Of a stretch of DNA of 64,000 bases, positions 33,337 to 46,251 are shown in pieces. Below the pieces are notes generated by a model. It worked only from the letters and a program-made list of their open reading frames with translations. It was not told where the DNA came from and did no database searches. The translations under genes were made by a program, and so were the position numbers. Source of the stretch: Ilex aquifolium (lineage: Eukaryota; Streptophyta; Magnoliopsida; Aquifoliales; Aquifoliaceae); contig OX637394.1 of the NCBI GenBank assembly GCA_951799425.1, forward strand, positions 6,707,501 to 6,771,500, in the 5' to 3' direction. The first letter of the stretch is position 1; each line of letters begins with the position of its first letter.

Positions 33337-33600
33337 CTAGTTATTGTCTGTGCCTGAAGGCACATAGTAATAAAAAATGGTAAATAATAAATATATTTGT
33401 ATTCATATCCAAAATTAAATCATAAATATAGAGAAGAGATAAAAGAATTTAAGTATCGGTTTGTAGTGGGGGTGCGAGGTGGTGGGCGGCAGTGATGATG
33501 GTGGTAGGAGACGGTGATGGTTGTGATGGGTGGCAATGACCGTGGTGGCGGCGAGGGCGGTGGTGGTGGCGGCGATGGTGGTGGTGGTGGCAAATAATAA
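33337..33600 (-). mobile_element. Truncated Helitron copy related to H1/H2
   Basis: The minus-strand 3' end is intact: hairpin TGTGCCTTCAGGCACA (plus 33349-33364) and terminal CTAG (33340-33337) followed by T. The next about 230 bp match H1 and H2, including a short GGT/GGC stretch (33530-33592). After GGTGGTGGTGGCAAATAATA the similarity stops and no 5' TC end is found, so the copy is broken or internally deleted. Confidence 0.75.
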
Positions 33601-35660
33601 CATTATATTATTGATAAGGGAGCTGGCACCGTTCAATAGCATTATTCTACTTGCAATTATCAGCATTTTTTATAAAGACTATATCATTCTACACATCATT
33701 ATGTTAATTAATTAGATTAAAATTTTAAATTATATAAAAGTATTAAATTAATTATTAAATTTTTTTAAGAGAATTATATCACTCGACATATTATTAAATT
33801 TAACCTATTGATCAGGTTTTTAGGCTAATATTATTTATCAAATGAAATAAATTTTACATAAAATTGGTTGTTCCAACTTGCAACAGTCTTCACCTTTGAA
33901 GGAGTTGGTTGTAGTTATCCTCTCTTAAAAAAAAAAAACTTCCAACAGCTTCAGGCGGGGTCCATATATAAACTTGGCAGGGATTGTTGTACACAGATTT
34001 GACGCATGTCGTAGGTTAGAACATATGGGCTGCCCCATTGGGACTAAATATCCAATGCAAATATCATGTTAATACTATTATCACGTAATATTATTTTTTA
34101 ATTACAAAAATATAAATGGATAAAGTTAATTTTTTTATTTTCATAAATATCAATAACCACCATATTCAATCATCAAAACATAGGATTAGTAAGGTTTATT
34201 TTATCTATTATGTCAATTTTTAATTGAATGGTGATATCACGTGATGATAATTATATAGTGTCACGGTTGTATTGAATATTTTCTCCATTCTCAGGGTTTT
34301 TAAATAGTTATTTTATTTAATCGGGTCTAATTACGATACTGAAATAATGATATTTTTCGGTACCGTATTTCAAGACCCAATACGGTTTGTGGCTTAAAAG
34401 AAAACTAAAAAGAGGCTTTTATTTTTAATATTGATATTTTTTATTTAAGATTTATTCTTCTTCTTATTTTTTTTGAGTAAAATACTAATTAAATTTTTAT
34501 GTTTAAGTTTTAGTATTATATCTTTTTAAATTGATAATGTCGTTAATTCACTTAATATTTTTTTGTGATAGTTGATGTTAACTAATATTAAAATACTTTT
34601 TCTTGGTAGAAGCTATAAAACCAATCACTATAAAAAAAACTGTCACGTTTTACAAAACATCAAGAATAAGACAAACAGAAACCATGAAAGGATGGATTTG
34701 TGTTATTGGAGAGAGAGAGATGATATAACCAAAACATCATGTGATGATATAACTCCGCACGACTTAGTGGAGTTCATTTATCCTATTTATTTATTTATTA
34801 TTAGTCAGATAAATCACGTGACGATAGTGACATGATATAATCAAAACATTGAATATTTACTGGTAAAAGATAAAAGTGTAACTGATGAGCGATCTGGACC
34901 ACAATAATTTTCATATGGTTCAATTCACTTGGAATGTCCGAATAAAAAAAGGGGTACTTGCATGTCTATTTTCTTTAATGTCCCATTCATGTTAAACGTT
35001 TTTCCGAATTATGTGGTGGTAGTGTAACCGTATAAAAGACAAGTTATATGCCAAACTTTCACGCTAAGACCATCTTCAATGGTAATCTATATTCTTACTT
35101 AAATTTGAATAAAAAATAGGCAAAAAGCTGAATTTAGTATAGACACTTTCAATTTAGAAATTCAAATTTAAATGAGGAAACCCAAATTTAAAAGAGGGTA
35201 AAATATGACAATTTGATCTTTAAAGAATGGTAAAATCTCACTATTAAAATTTGGGTATGAATTTGATTTTTCCTTGATTTGAAGAAAAAAAAAATCTCCC
35301 TTAATTTAATATAGATATGTGGAGAAGATTTTTAGGAGTTTTTATCCAAATTTAAATTTGGATTTAAAAGAGGGTAAGGATTGGAGACGCTTTAACGTGT
35401 AAGAGTTTGAGAGAAAATTTTGAATGAGTTCGTGGGTGACAGTATGACGTAGTGTACATACTTAATGAGAATTTATAATAAAATTAAGTTATGGGACACA
35501 CAAGTTTACTTTTTTTAAAAAAAATTGACAAAGTGATAAAATAAAATCATTCATTAGGAATGTAAAATATTTTATTGGTGATGTACACCACCAGACATTA
35601 ACATGTGGTGTGTTAATTCCACACAATTTCTCAAAAAAAATAAAAATTATGAATACACAT
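33601..35660. other. AT-rich intergenic with MITE-like inverted repeats
   Basis: Inverted-repeat segments related to the element at 4198 appear near 34060-34290 and 34730-34860 (ATATCACGTGATGAT-like ends). No coding sequence is recognised; the 87-codon frame at 34572 is probably chance. Confidence 0.4.
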
Positions 35661-35665
35661 ACAAA

Positions 35666-35810
35666 ACCCTTAGGGGTGGTCCAGTAATTAAGCTTGTTTT
35701 TAGGTAACCCAAAGGTCTTAGGTTTAATCGCTTTTTGCACCCCCCAATAACTAGTCACCCTTGTTTATTTGGGGACACGCTCTAGACTAACTTAAACTAT
35801 CACCAATGAA
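35666..35810 (+). repeat. SINE-like repeat, 3' truncated
   Basis: Begins GGGGTGGTCCAGTAATTAAG (A-box-like) with TTAGGTTTAATCG (B-box-like) and the shared body GACTAACTTAAACTA. Same family as the copy at 29071. Confidence 0.55.
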
Positions 35811-35868
35811 ATGATAGTTAAATATATTTAATGATGGGTTCCCCCATTTAAGTGGTTCTCGCTTCTCC

Positions 35869-36252
35869 TTGTTCCTGTTTCTAACTCCTCCCCGGGTAGG
35901 TCGCAATGTTTGGCACTTTCCATACTTCATGGGCGCAACATCAACAAATTCGCTCATGATCAAGTTACAATCTAAGATCTATGACAATATTATGTTAACT
36001 ATTCGTATTTCGTTCATTCCCTCGGTATGCTCCCATGTACCTGTCATTGTGATCCGTTTGCGAGAATCAATGGGTCTTTATGTGGAAATCTTCACGAACA
36101 ATCGTCATTTTTTGATGATTTTTCCTCTTCTCGCAGTTGCTCTTTCCACACCTCCGGATATCTGGTGTCAAATCGTTGCCCGTATCCTTATTTCTTCGAT
36201 AATAGAGTTGGCTTTAAACTATAGTGACCAACCGTTGAATTCGGGAAAATAA
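35869..36252 (+). pseudogene. mttB: Nuclear copy of mitochondrial mttB/tatC fragment (NUMT)
   Basis: The 127-codon frame contains FMGATSTNSLMIKLQSKIYD, SVCSHVPVIVIRL, VEIFTNNRHFLM and ALSTPPDIWCQIVAR, which I recognise as the C-terminal half of plant mitochondrial MttB (TatC), the core membrane subunit of the twin-arginine translocase normally encoded in plant mitochondrial DNA. It diverges at several positions from what I recall, as expected of a nuclear copy, and lacks the N-terminal half. The similarity stops near IIELAL. It lies about 400 bp upstream of a Helitron 3' end in the same orientation and may have travelled in it. Confidence 0.8.
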
Positions 36253-36539
36253 TTGGCACAAACATAAATACTTTACAATAAAAAAAAAAATACATATATA
36301 TTTGAACATATTTTGCAAAATGTACCGTCATTTAGATAAGTCCTGGTCTGTCGCTTCAAATAGCCTGCCAAACCCCAGTCACAAGCCCCCACAGCCAACA
36401 ACCCCACCACCGACGCCAATTCTCCGCCACACACATTCGCTCAGACAGAAAGTAGCCATCAAAAACTAGAACCACACATCAAATCACAATACGTTTTCAG
36501 AACAAACCACAAATTATTATCATCAGCCGTATATGATAT

Positions 36540-36647
36540 CCATAATATAAAATAAGATAAATTTTAATAACTTTATCTAACGATCACCAATATTTTTTTT
36601 AAAATTATTCATATTACACTGTACTTTCAGGTTCGGATTACCTCTAA
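36540..36647 (+). mobile_element. Helitron 3' terminus downstream of the mttB fragment
   Basis: The segment resembles the last 100 bp of the Helitron ending at 14029 and finishes CTAA (36644-36647) followed by T. The hairpin (GTACTTTCAGGTTC) is weaker than in the other copies. No 5' end is identified. Confidence 0.6.
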
Positions 36648-37647
36648 TATATCATCAAACCAAGGGCAAAGCCAGAAATATTTATGAGGGGGTAAAATAT
36701 GACTAAAAATAATTCATTAGTTGATAAAAAAAAATTAAGTTCAAGAATGACAAAAAAATTAAGACTCAATACAAAATTATTGTGAAATAGTAAATTCAAT
36801 TTTTATTTAGCCAAAATAAAATTTGAACAAAAAGACAAAAAGTAATTCTTCTAGTACATTTCAATAAAATATAACATTCTTTAAAATCTCTAAAATTTTG
36901 TATATTAATTAAATATAAATTAATTGTTCACTAATTTTCTATTAATGCACACAATCACAAATTCGTAGTAAAATTATTCTTCATTTAGTTACAAAATTTA
37001 GTTGAGATAATATCGATCTTATAGACATATTTTCTATTCAAAATAGTTTGAAATATTTTTGAGTTACAACTTTTTGTCTTTTGTAAACAATCGTATTTTA
37101 TTGTGTGATAGACTACTATTACTAACAAAATGGTAAATAAAAACTAAAAATTATTTTTCAAAAGTAACGAATATTGTGTTACATAAAAAAAATATTGTCT
37201 TTTGATCAATATATAAATAAATCAGGATAGTTACAACTGATTTACTCAAGCTAAAAATAAAATATTTATTTTAGAGGGTTAGTGATCCACCAATTCGTTG
37301 AAAAAAGAAAATTTTAGAACCATTATGAAATTTTTAAAAATTTAGGGTGCAAATATAGTGTAATTAAATAACTTTATGAGTCCTCCTAAAAGTGGCCGAC
37401 AAGAGGACAAGTGCCCACCAAATCCCCATGTGGCCCAAATCACAAATCACTTTTTGGCCAAAAAAATAAAATAAAATAACACATTTTTTTTAAGGAATAA
37501 AATGATGAAATGTGAGAGCAATAAACTTTTTTTTTTAAGGAGGAATCATTTTTTTCTTTCTTTGTGTTTAATAAGAGGGATGAAAAATAAGAATGATTAA
37601 TTCTTTTGTATTTTATAATATAAAAAAATTGAAGGATGAAAAGATAT
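36648..37647. other. AT-rich intergenic, nothing recognised
   Basis: No exon or terminal-repeat structure is seen; several A/T homopolymer runs. Confidence 0.4.
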
Positions 37648-38814
37648 ATAATATATAATAGGAAAAACTTCATCTACACCCCCTATAAATAGGTCTATCT
37701 TCAACGACACCCCCTGCCTTTTTTGAAATTTCATTGCACTTCCTTCTAGTTTATATGTCCTCTTCACCTAGACCCCCTACCGTAACCAGCCGTTACTGAC
37801 AATCAGGAAAGTGCTGATGTCATACCAAAATTTTTATGAAATGCCAATTTTACCCTTTTTATTCCCCATGAAACCCTTATTTCACCCCTTTCTCTCTCTC
37901 TCATGCCTCAACAACTCAATCCAAGCCGCTTGTCTTAGCATTAATAGGTGAAGAATAATATAAAAAATCTATATAAAAAATAAAAAATCTAGTGCTATAA
38001 ATCGATGACATCATAAAAAAAATAAAAAATAAAATAAAAAATCAGTGACACCATATGCTTAAATATAATACAAGGACAAAATTCAAAATAATTTTAAAAA
38101 AAACCGATAACACCGTACGCTTAAACATAATACAAGGAAAAAATTCAAAATAATTTTAAAAAAAAAAAGTCGATAACACCGTACGCTTAAACATAATACA
38201 AGAAAAAAATTCAAAATAATTTTTTTAGAAAAATTTTTTAAAAAAAAAAACCGGTGACATCGTACACTTAAACATAATATAAGAAAAAAATTCAAAATAA
38301 ATTTTTTTAAAAAAATAAAAAAAAAAAAAAAAACGGTGACATCGTACACTTAAACATAATACAAGGAAAAAAATTCAAAATAATTTTAATTTTTTTTTAA
38401 AAAAATCGATGACATCGTACGCTTAAACATAATATAAGAAATAAAAATTCAAAATAATTTTTTTTTTAAAATTTAGAAAAAAATCGATGACACCGTACAT
38501 TTAAACATAATATAAGGAAAAAAAAAATCAATGGCACCGTACACTTAAACATAATATAAAGAAAAAATTCAAAATAAATTTGTTATATATGAACTATACA
38601 TAGGGGGTATTTGGATCATTTTCTTTGTTTGTACCATTGGTGAATATGTAAATCTTTATAAAATTCATGGGTAAAATATCTATTTCCGTCACGTCTGTTA
38701 GCCGACCAACACTGACAGGGGAGGTCAGTGAAATTTCAGAAAAGGCAGGGAGTGTCGTTGAAGATAGACCTATTTAGAGGGGGTGTAGATGAAATTTTTC
38801 CTATATAATATATA
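37648..38814. mobile_element. Non-autonomous Mutator-like element with internal minisatellite
   Basis: The 1147-bp element (37658-38804) has inverted ends of about 80 bp: left ATAGGAAAAACTTCATCTAC, and the reverse complement of the right ATAGGAAAAATTTCATCTAC. Identity continues through CACCCCCT...AAATAGGTCTATC. An AT-rich duplication ATAATATATA flanks it (37648-37657 and 38805-38814; 9 or 10 bp, ambiguous). No transposase is seen. The middle third is the minisatellite at 38045-38580. Confidence 0.82.
38045..38580 (-). repeat. Minisatellite, about eight units of 60-80 bp
   Basis: Units share the core CGGTGTYATCGGTTTTT preceded on the minus strand by TTATATTATGTTTAAG and separated by variable A/T runs. 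On the minus strand one frame repeats the hydrophobic peptide LNFFLVLCLSVRCHR, giving the 88-codon frame 38083-38349. The same unit occurs three times at 10850-11090 and three times at 46590-46825. Confidence 0.85.
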
Positions 38815-41181
38815 AATAGAATATATGCGTATATTAAAAGATATAACTGTAAATAACACATATTTCAACACACATAATTAATTTTTCATCTACTTTCCGT
38901 TAGCAAAGTTTTTATCTATCTTTTCAACCTTTCATCTTTCGATTTTTTCATTATACAAAACAAAATATTAAAATTATAGTTAATTTTTTGCCCTTTGGGT
39001 GTGTCGACTTAGTAGCTTTGAATAGATTCAAATTCAAATTCAATTTTGAAAAATTTAATCTACATTCAGTTTGATTATATGAGTGATTTTATTGTTATGA
39101 TCTCTATTCGAACCTGTCAAAAATTAGATATTTGATTGCTTATCAGATCCAATTTGATTTGATTAACTTAAAGTTATATTAGCAAATTGCAACTAAATTT
39201 TAACTACTTTATCAAACAAACACTAAATTACATAATATATCCATATATATAATTATATATTTAGATAAAATTCATGTAAGATAAATTTAGTACTGTTTTT
39301 CATAATTTTCAGTTGAGGGTTGATTCTTCTCATCAAGTAATATGCCATTGACTTATCTCTAATTGCTAATAATTCTAATATTCAGGCTATTATGCCTATT
39401 ACTACTAATAATTCCAAATGTTAATAATTATAGTATCCAAGCTATTATGCCTATTATCTCTCAGTCTAATCATGAACTCAAAAATAACATAGAGTCTAAT
39501 ATGTCCTTTCTTTAGGCTGAAATCTAAAGATGATGCTATCATACCAAAGGAATAATCAATATTCATTCAACCTAATTAGTAATTCTTTTCAAGGAAAGGA
39601 AAACAATTAGAGAAATAATTAAATGGGTCAGCCGAGGACAGTGCGACACATTATTTTCATCGATGACACTTGGAAGAAACACATTACTGCTGCTAGTATT
39701 GGTGGTAGGACCAATAATGGATTGTATTATGTTAGATTTATATTTGTCTTAATGGTGTCATATTAAAATGTATTCAATTCATATTCGATTCAAATAATTG
39801 GAGTATCCTCAAGGTGAAGATTTGTTCATATCAATAAATTCAATTCAATTTGAAAATTGGAGATGACTCTAACCCTGTTGTTATTCACAGTCTCATCTCT
39901 TCAAACTAAACTCATGACGTATATTTGGGAGTGTTGCATGGGCAGTTTAATCTTTATATCATGTACCATTATTAAATCTGATTTTCTAAATTTTTTATGT
40001 CTTGGTGATTTTGTTGACAACGATGACACCACGTCTTCAATGTCACGTGATGTCACAATTCAATTACAAGTGGGTAAAGTGAATTCTACTATTTTTATAA
40101 CTACCGGAAACCACCACATCCAATCATCAACACATAAGATTAGTAAGGTTCTCTTTATCTACTTGTTATTTTTTAATTGGATACTAATATCACGTAACAG
40201 TGATAACGTGATGTCACCGTTGCATTGAATATTTTCTTGAGTAAGTGGTCCATGTGGATTTAAATACCAATGAAAACAAATTTAACGGTTTGTATTGTAT
40301 CCAATGCACAACAATCATACCTGTTTTGCAATCTAAGAATAGTAAGTGGCAAGCAACTTTTGTATTGGAAAGACTAATTCCTAACTCAATCTCGTGAGGT
40401 AATATTTTAATGTATAAAGCACTTACTAAATAAGTTCGTTCTTACAGAAAAAAAAAAAAAAAACTGTGCTCAAAGGAGGGGTTCCGCCATGGGAGATTAC
40501 CACCTTCATTGAAGATATTAGATTCTACCGTAAATTGATAAACCTTTAGTTTTTTTCTCGAATAGGGTAGCTCATTGGATTGTAGTTACTTCCAATTCTT
40601 TTTTCCTGATCTGATTGTAATGTTTCTCAAAGTAATTGAATGAAATTTGCATCTAGTGCGGGTGGAAAAATAAAAAACCTCCCACTGTCGCATGGGTGGC
40701 CCAGGTGGATGTTAATCACATAATAGGTTGAGTGGATGGAAGCTGCCTATTCAACAGTAACATTGCAGGCAAGACATTTTTGTATAGATTACCCAAGAGT
40801 GACCTGCTTGTCTTAATATATCATGTTTGTCCATCGATTCATCCCACCAAGCAAGACAAATGAATTGATCATAAGACCATAAAAATCATATTTATAATGC
40901 TCAGTTAATGATCAGTCCGGCCAAAAACTTGTCGATTTATGTAAAAGCACAAGTAGAACTGTTGAACTAATCGGTTTAATAAGCTTAGCCCGTTAATCCT
41001 TATATACTTGGGTTTTGAGTTTTGGGTTTCTCTCTTTCTTAATTAAAAGTTTAGATTAATGACCAACATTCCTAGCCAGTTCAAAAAAAAAAAAAAAACA
41101 TTCCTAGGGACTCTCATTAGTTTTATGGGATGTTCCCACAAGGGGTGACCAACATTTACCCTTAATTGAGATTACAAAAAC

Positions 41182-41818
41182 TTAGGAGCTATTTGGTAAG
41201 GGGGTATGAGGGGCTTCGCAAGATGGGTTAGGAAAAAATAATCCAAAAGACCCTCAAACCCCATGCTTGGATTACAAATTTAATCTCGAGCTTTCAAATC
41301 CGGCCCGTAACTAGCCCAGATATTAAACCCATGATTATGAGTTTCGTCAAATCTAGGGGGAGGGTGGGTTTGGGAAGATGGATTAAGGGTTAAGGATGCA
41401 AAAGACAATTGTACCCTTAACATGAGTATGGATTGGATTGATCAAGAGACAAAATGGTCATTTATAGGAGAGTAATGTTAGATGGACTTAAAAACTAGAC
41501 TTGATAATCTCAACCATTGAATAGGTAGTGGGTCCCAATAAATGTTGGGACTCACAGTGAAATCAATGGTTGTAATTATCAAGTCTAGTTTTTAAGTCTA
41601 CTTTTTAAGTCTATATAACATTGCTCTTTATATAATAAATAATTGTTAATAATTATGATATATCTGTGAAACCTACATGTGTATGTGTTACATACCAAAC
41701 ATAGGTATGGACTGGATTCAATGTTGAATCTAATCTTTATAAAGAGGGGTTTGAATTTGAAAGGGTTTGGAGAAGTCAATCCAAATATTTCCCAAATATC
41801 CATCCAAACAAGTCCTTA
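41182..41818. mobile_element. Tourist/PIF-Harbinger-like MITE with a nested smaller MITE
   Basis: The 631-bp element (41185-41815) is flanked by TTA (41182-41184 and 41816-41818), and A1 has a single TTA at the empty site (10279-10281). Ends: GGAGCTATTTGG and, reverse-complemented, GGACTTGTTTGG. At about 41472-41630 a smaller element with GAGTAATGTTA / GAGCAATGTTA inverted ends interrupts it; the homologous stretch in the 4.1-kb relative (46060-46090) lacks this insert. Confidence 0.85.
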
Positions 41819-42150
41819 ATGTTCTAAGTTAGTTATTTTGATACATTCGATTTTATTTTTTTCATAACCAGATTGTGCAGGCAATTATTTAAATTTTTTT
41901 TTTTGACAGATAAAATTTTTTTTTAGGAACAATTTTGTATAAAACATAAAGATCGATTAAGACGCAAAGCTACACAGTCATATTTAAGTGCAACTAAAAT
42001 TAGCTATTATTGCAATTTTTTTTAGAAATTTTTTCATTTTTCATAAATATTTCTAAATTTAAACACTATACATTAATTATATAAACTGGCTATACATATC
42101 TTAAAGGAAAATGCCACATTGACATAATCTACAGACCTAATTCAATACCC

Positions 42151-45100
42151 TAAGGGGCTATTTGGTTGGTTTTTTGGGAGGGGTTTGGATTAGCTTGTCC
42201 AAACCCTTCCAAACTCAAATCCCTCTTTATAAAAATAGGATTCAACATTCAATCCCGTCTACACCCATGTTTAGTATGCGCACGGATATATCACTATTAT
42301 GATAATATATTTGTATATAAATGACTATTGTGTCCCTTAACCAATCTAATCCAAACTCATGTTTGTTTACATACATTTTCTTGTGTCCTTATGGTTTTAA
42401 TATATGATTAATTTTTTCTTCCTAACTTATGAAAAAAACCATGAATGTTGATAAAATAAAGCGCAATAAAGCATTAACCCAACAAGACGGTGCAACATTC
42501 TAACATTTACATATACGGGGATACACACAAAACTTGTCCATTCCCAAATACATCAAAGCGGACGGACATATTTCCGTTACACCATATTAAACATCATTGT
42601 ATTGGTTACAAAATGCTCACATCTATTGATTTTCTCTCTGTTGTAGTTTGATGGACTTGATGAAAAGAAGTAGGGGAGCTGAATTATGAATTCTCTTTGG
42701 GTTGTCATCATAGACTTGCTAACTCAAGAAAACATGTTTCACATATGTAATGTTTTTCTTAAAAAGAGAAAAGTCCACCATAAATACAACTTCTTAGGTT
42801 TAAGCCATCAAACAATGCAATAGCCAGCAGCCTCTTCACCTTCAAATACATTTTGTCTTTTCCTCTCACATCTCTTTCAATATATTTATTTGCTCTTCAA
42901 CTTTTGTTTTTTTGGTAAATCATCGACTATTAATGAATGAACTTGTATATAATCAGTCTTATTTTAATGTATGATAGATAATCAGTAAAAAATATATTGA
43001 AGAGAAAATATAGTGAATAAGATATCACTCAAGAATTATTATTTGTGTTTTTTTTTTAGTTTTTTTTCTTTTTTAAGATAATTTGCTTGAATTCCTTAGA
43101 GTCTGTGTGGATTAACTTCTAAACAGGAAAAAAAAAAAAAAAAAGCATCTTTATTCTTCACAATACATTCCCACTTTTTGCCAATATTTCTTGGCTAATA
43201 TTTCATGAACTAGCAAATTTTCTTGCAACAGAAGACTTCTAGATGGTCAAAAAACACGTAGAAAGAGTATACAAGTCATCTACTTTGAAGGAGGAATATT
43301 ATATATTTATACTCTGTCCTCTTAAATTAATTATAAACTTAAGTTAAAACATGGTTAATCAAGTATATTCACTTCCTTCTTTTTCTGAATAACCATGTTT
43401 GAAGAAAACCCCCCTTTGCTTCGAACTCCATATATCTCTTGAATCTATACAGATATACTTGATCAATCAAAGCACAAAAATTAATTTAAGTTTATTTGCA
43501 TAACATTCAAATACTTACTGGCATATGCATAACATTCAGAAATTCAACATTCAATCAATGCATTGCACAAAAAAGATAACAGTGAAGTGAATCAAACGAA
43601 AGAGAGATGTAGCATGATTTATAGTAACAGCATAAACATTGTATCGTTTTGTATATATACTTGATCAATCAAAACACAAAAATTGAACATTAATTTTTCA
43701 TAAAACTTGACAGAGAAGAAGGTATGAACAAAAACCACATTTCACCAATTTTTCTACTAACCTCCAAATCTCCGATGCACTACTCAGTACGGACAACCAC
43801 CTAGGGGTGCAACTTGGGCGGGCTAACTCGATTTCAACCCGAGCCTAACCCGAAAAAATTAGGGCTTGGACTAGGATTTTTAATACTTGGGTTGGGCTTG
43901 AGTCAAAAAATCTCAACCCGAATTCAATTTGGTAGGGTCTCGGGTTGAGGCATCGGGTTCACGGGTTCAACTCGAACCCGACAAATTAAAAAAAATTTAT
44001 ATATATAAAGCATTAGGACTTGTTTTTCATTTTTGCTCCCTCGTTCTCTCTGTCTCTCTCGTTCTCTATGCCTCTCTCGTTCTTAGCCCCTCTCCATCTC
44101 CATCTCCATCTCCATCTCTCAGCCTCTCTCCATCTCTCAGCCTCTCTCTTACTCTCTCTCGACCTCCTTCTCACTCCCTCTATGTGCCAAAGACCACAAC
44201 GATTCTCAAATCTAGTGATCTGGTGGTCAAATTTGGTGGCTTTGCATCTCAGATCTGGTGGTCAAATTTGGTGGCTATGGCGCCAAAGACCACAACGATG
44301 GTCAGATTTGGTGGCTGTGTGCGAAACGTCTGTGGTGTGGTGGCTATGTGGGCAACGACATGGTGGATGTGGTGGCGATGGACAATGGTTGTGGTGGTAG
44401 TGGCGGTGGCTATGGGCAGTGGTTGTGGTGACAGTGGCAGTGGCTATAAGTAGTGGTTGTGGTGGCAATTGGGTGGCTATGGTATTTTGGACTTTTTGGT
44501 TTAATTTCTTTGTGTTTATTTGATTTGTAACCCAAATTTAAATCCAAATTAAAAACCCAAATTCAATCTAAATCCGTCCGAATTCAATTTGCGCAGTACT
44601 CGGATTAAGTACCTCGGATTGAAGTCGGGTTTGAGCTCAGGCTCGGGTTAAAGATTCTATATGTAGGGTTGGGCTAGGGTTGATCCTTCAGCCCACCCGA
44701 GTTGCACCCCTACAACCACCCTAACCCAGCCCTCACAGATGCTCAATGTAAATGTGAAACTGCAACATTAAGACCAAGGCGAAATTAAAAAATGGAGAAC
44801 AAAATTAAGCCGAAGTTATTACCAACAACAAAAACAAAAAATAAATTTCACAGCATTCCAGACAACCAGCCCACCCCAGCCCTCTGATGAATAGTGTCTC
44901 CCTCTCTAATAACGATTTCTATGGTTTTATTTCTACACCCTATTTCTTAATACCACAGTCAAATTTTTATTCTTTTTCAGAGATTTTTTTGTTCCAACTG
45001 TTTCATTTGAATCGAGTGTGGTGAAATTTTTCTAAGAAGACAGTCAAACACAAATCTAAGAAAAATCTTCAAACAACTAGCTATCAAAATTGGTAGATCT

Positions 45101-46251
45101 GTGAAAATATTTGTCAAAAGTAAACAAAGGGATTCTCATTGAGTTTTCGGTGGGTTTGCTGGATTGAAAAAAAGTTCCAAAATACACTATCACCTGAAAC
45201 ATGTGAAGAACTCAAGGATTGTACGAAGAAGAGAAGAATTACCTCGGTTTGATGTGTTTTGATCGAACAACAGAAGGGGTTTATATAGGGCAAACAAAGT
45301 ATCTCCGAACAGTGATTGACTTGATATAAGCCGAAGGATATCTCTGCAACAAATTTGCCAAAGATTTTTTGCAGATTGAACAACATGAGGGGTTGATTTC
45401 TTCAATTGTTTCCAGCGAACAATAGGAGGGGTCTCTACATTCGGTCTTTTCCACAGATTTCCCAAAGATTTTTTGCAGGTCAGTGTGTTTCCCAGAAGAA
45501 TCTTGTCTGTGTTGATCGATCGTAGGTCAATTCTTCAGGAGCTCTGTGGGAATCTTGTGTTTGTGTTGATCGATGGAGGTCAGTTCAGAGAGATGTGTGA
45601 ATAGGGTAATATGGGGTATATGGGATATATGGGGTATAAATGTTATTTGCATGTTCAACCATTTAACCCACATATGAAACCCACCCCTCCACCGGGTTTC
45701 ATGAAACCCATCAACTTGAGTTTAATTTCCGGGCCTAAAGCGGGCTGAATTTCAAACCCTGGGCTAGCTATGTATTTGCTAAACATGGGTTTGCTGGGTT
45801 TTGTTTCCCGACCCATGTTCCAAAACCCCCCCAAACCCACATACCAAACAATCCAAAGGACCTTCAAATCTCATGTTTGTATGAAAAATTCAGTCCCGAG
45901 TTTTCAAACCCAGCCCGTAGCTGTCTCGAAGATTAAACTCATGATCATGAGTTTCGTCAAACCTAGGGGAGGGGTGGGTTTGCGAAGATGGGTAAGGGGT
46001 TAAAGAGCCAAAAGACAATTGTACCCCTTAACATGGATATGAATTGAATTGATCAAGGGTAAAATAGTCATATATAGGATAAATAATTGTTAATAATTAT
46101 GATATATATGTAGGTCCTACATGTGTATGTGTTGCATACCAAATATGAGTATGGACCAGAATGAATGTTGAATCCCATCTTTGCAACGAGGGGTTTGGGT
46201 TTGGAGAAACCAATCCAAACCCCTTCCAAAATTCATCCAAACAAACCCTAA
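42151..46251. mobile_element. 4.1-kb non-autonomous Harbinger-like element, same family as the 631-bp MITE
   Basis: The element (42154-46248) is flanked by TAA (42151-42153, 46249-46251); A1 has the empty site at 10617-10619. Its ends are inverted over about 45 bp: left GGGGCTATTTGGTTGG with GGGAGGGGTTTGGATT, and the reverse complement of the right GGGTTTGTTTGGATG with GGAAGGGGTTTGGATT. The right 400 bp match the right and middle parts of the 631-bp MITE, for example CAAAAGACAATTGTACCC. I see no transposase or DDE/Myb-like frame. The interior 42350-43790 and 44720-45600 is unrecognised sequence that may be captured. Confidence 0.75.
43794..44720. mobile_element. hAT-like element nested in the 4.1-kb element
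   Basis: The 911-bp element (43802-44712) has perfect 13-bp inverted ends, TAGGGGTGCAACT and AGTTGCACCCCTA, and an exact 8-bp duplication CAACCACC (43794-43801, 44713-44720), the hAT signature. No transposase is seen. The middle contains CT-rich and GTGGTGG-rich sequence giving meaningless Ser/Pro/Leu-rich and Trp-rich frames. Confidence 0.88.

Noticed and set aside
3626-36650. Repeated GTGCCTTCAGGCAC palindromes as a CRISPR-like or protein-binding array
   Set aside because: They are dispersed singly, each next to CTRR^T, which is the structure of Helitron 3' termini.
43929-44453. 174-codon Ser/Pro/Leu-rich frame
   Set aside because: Produced by CTCCATCT repeats and GTGGTGG repeats within a hAT-like element; no recognisable domain.
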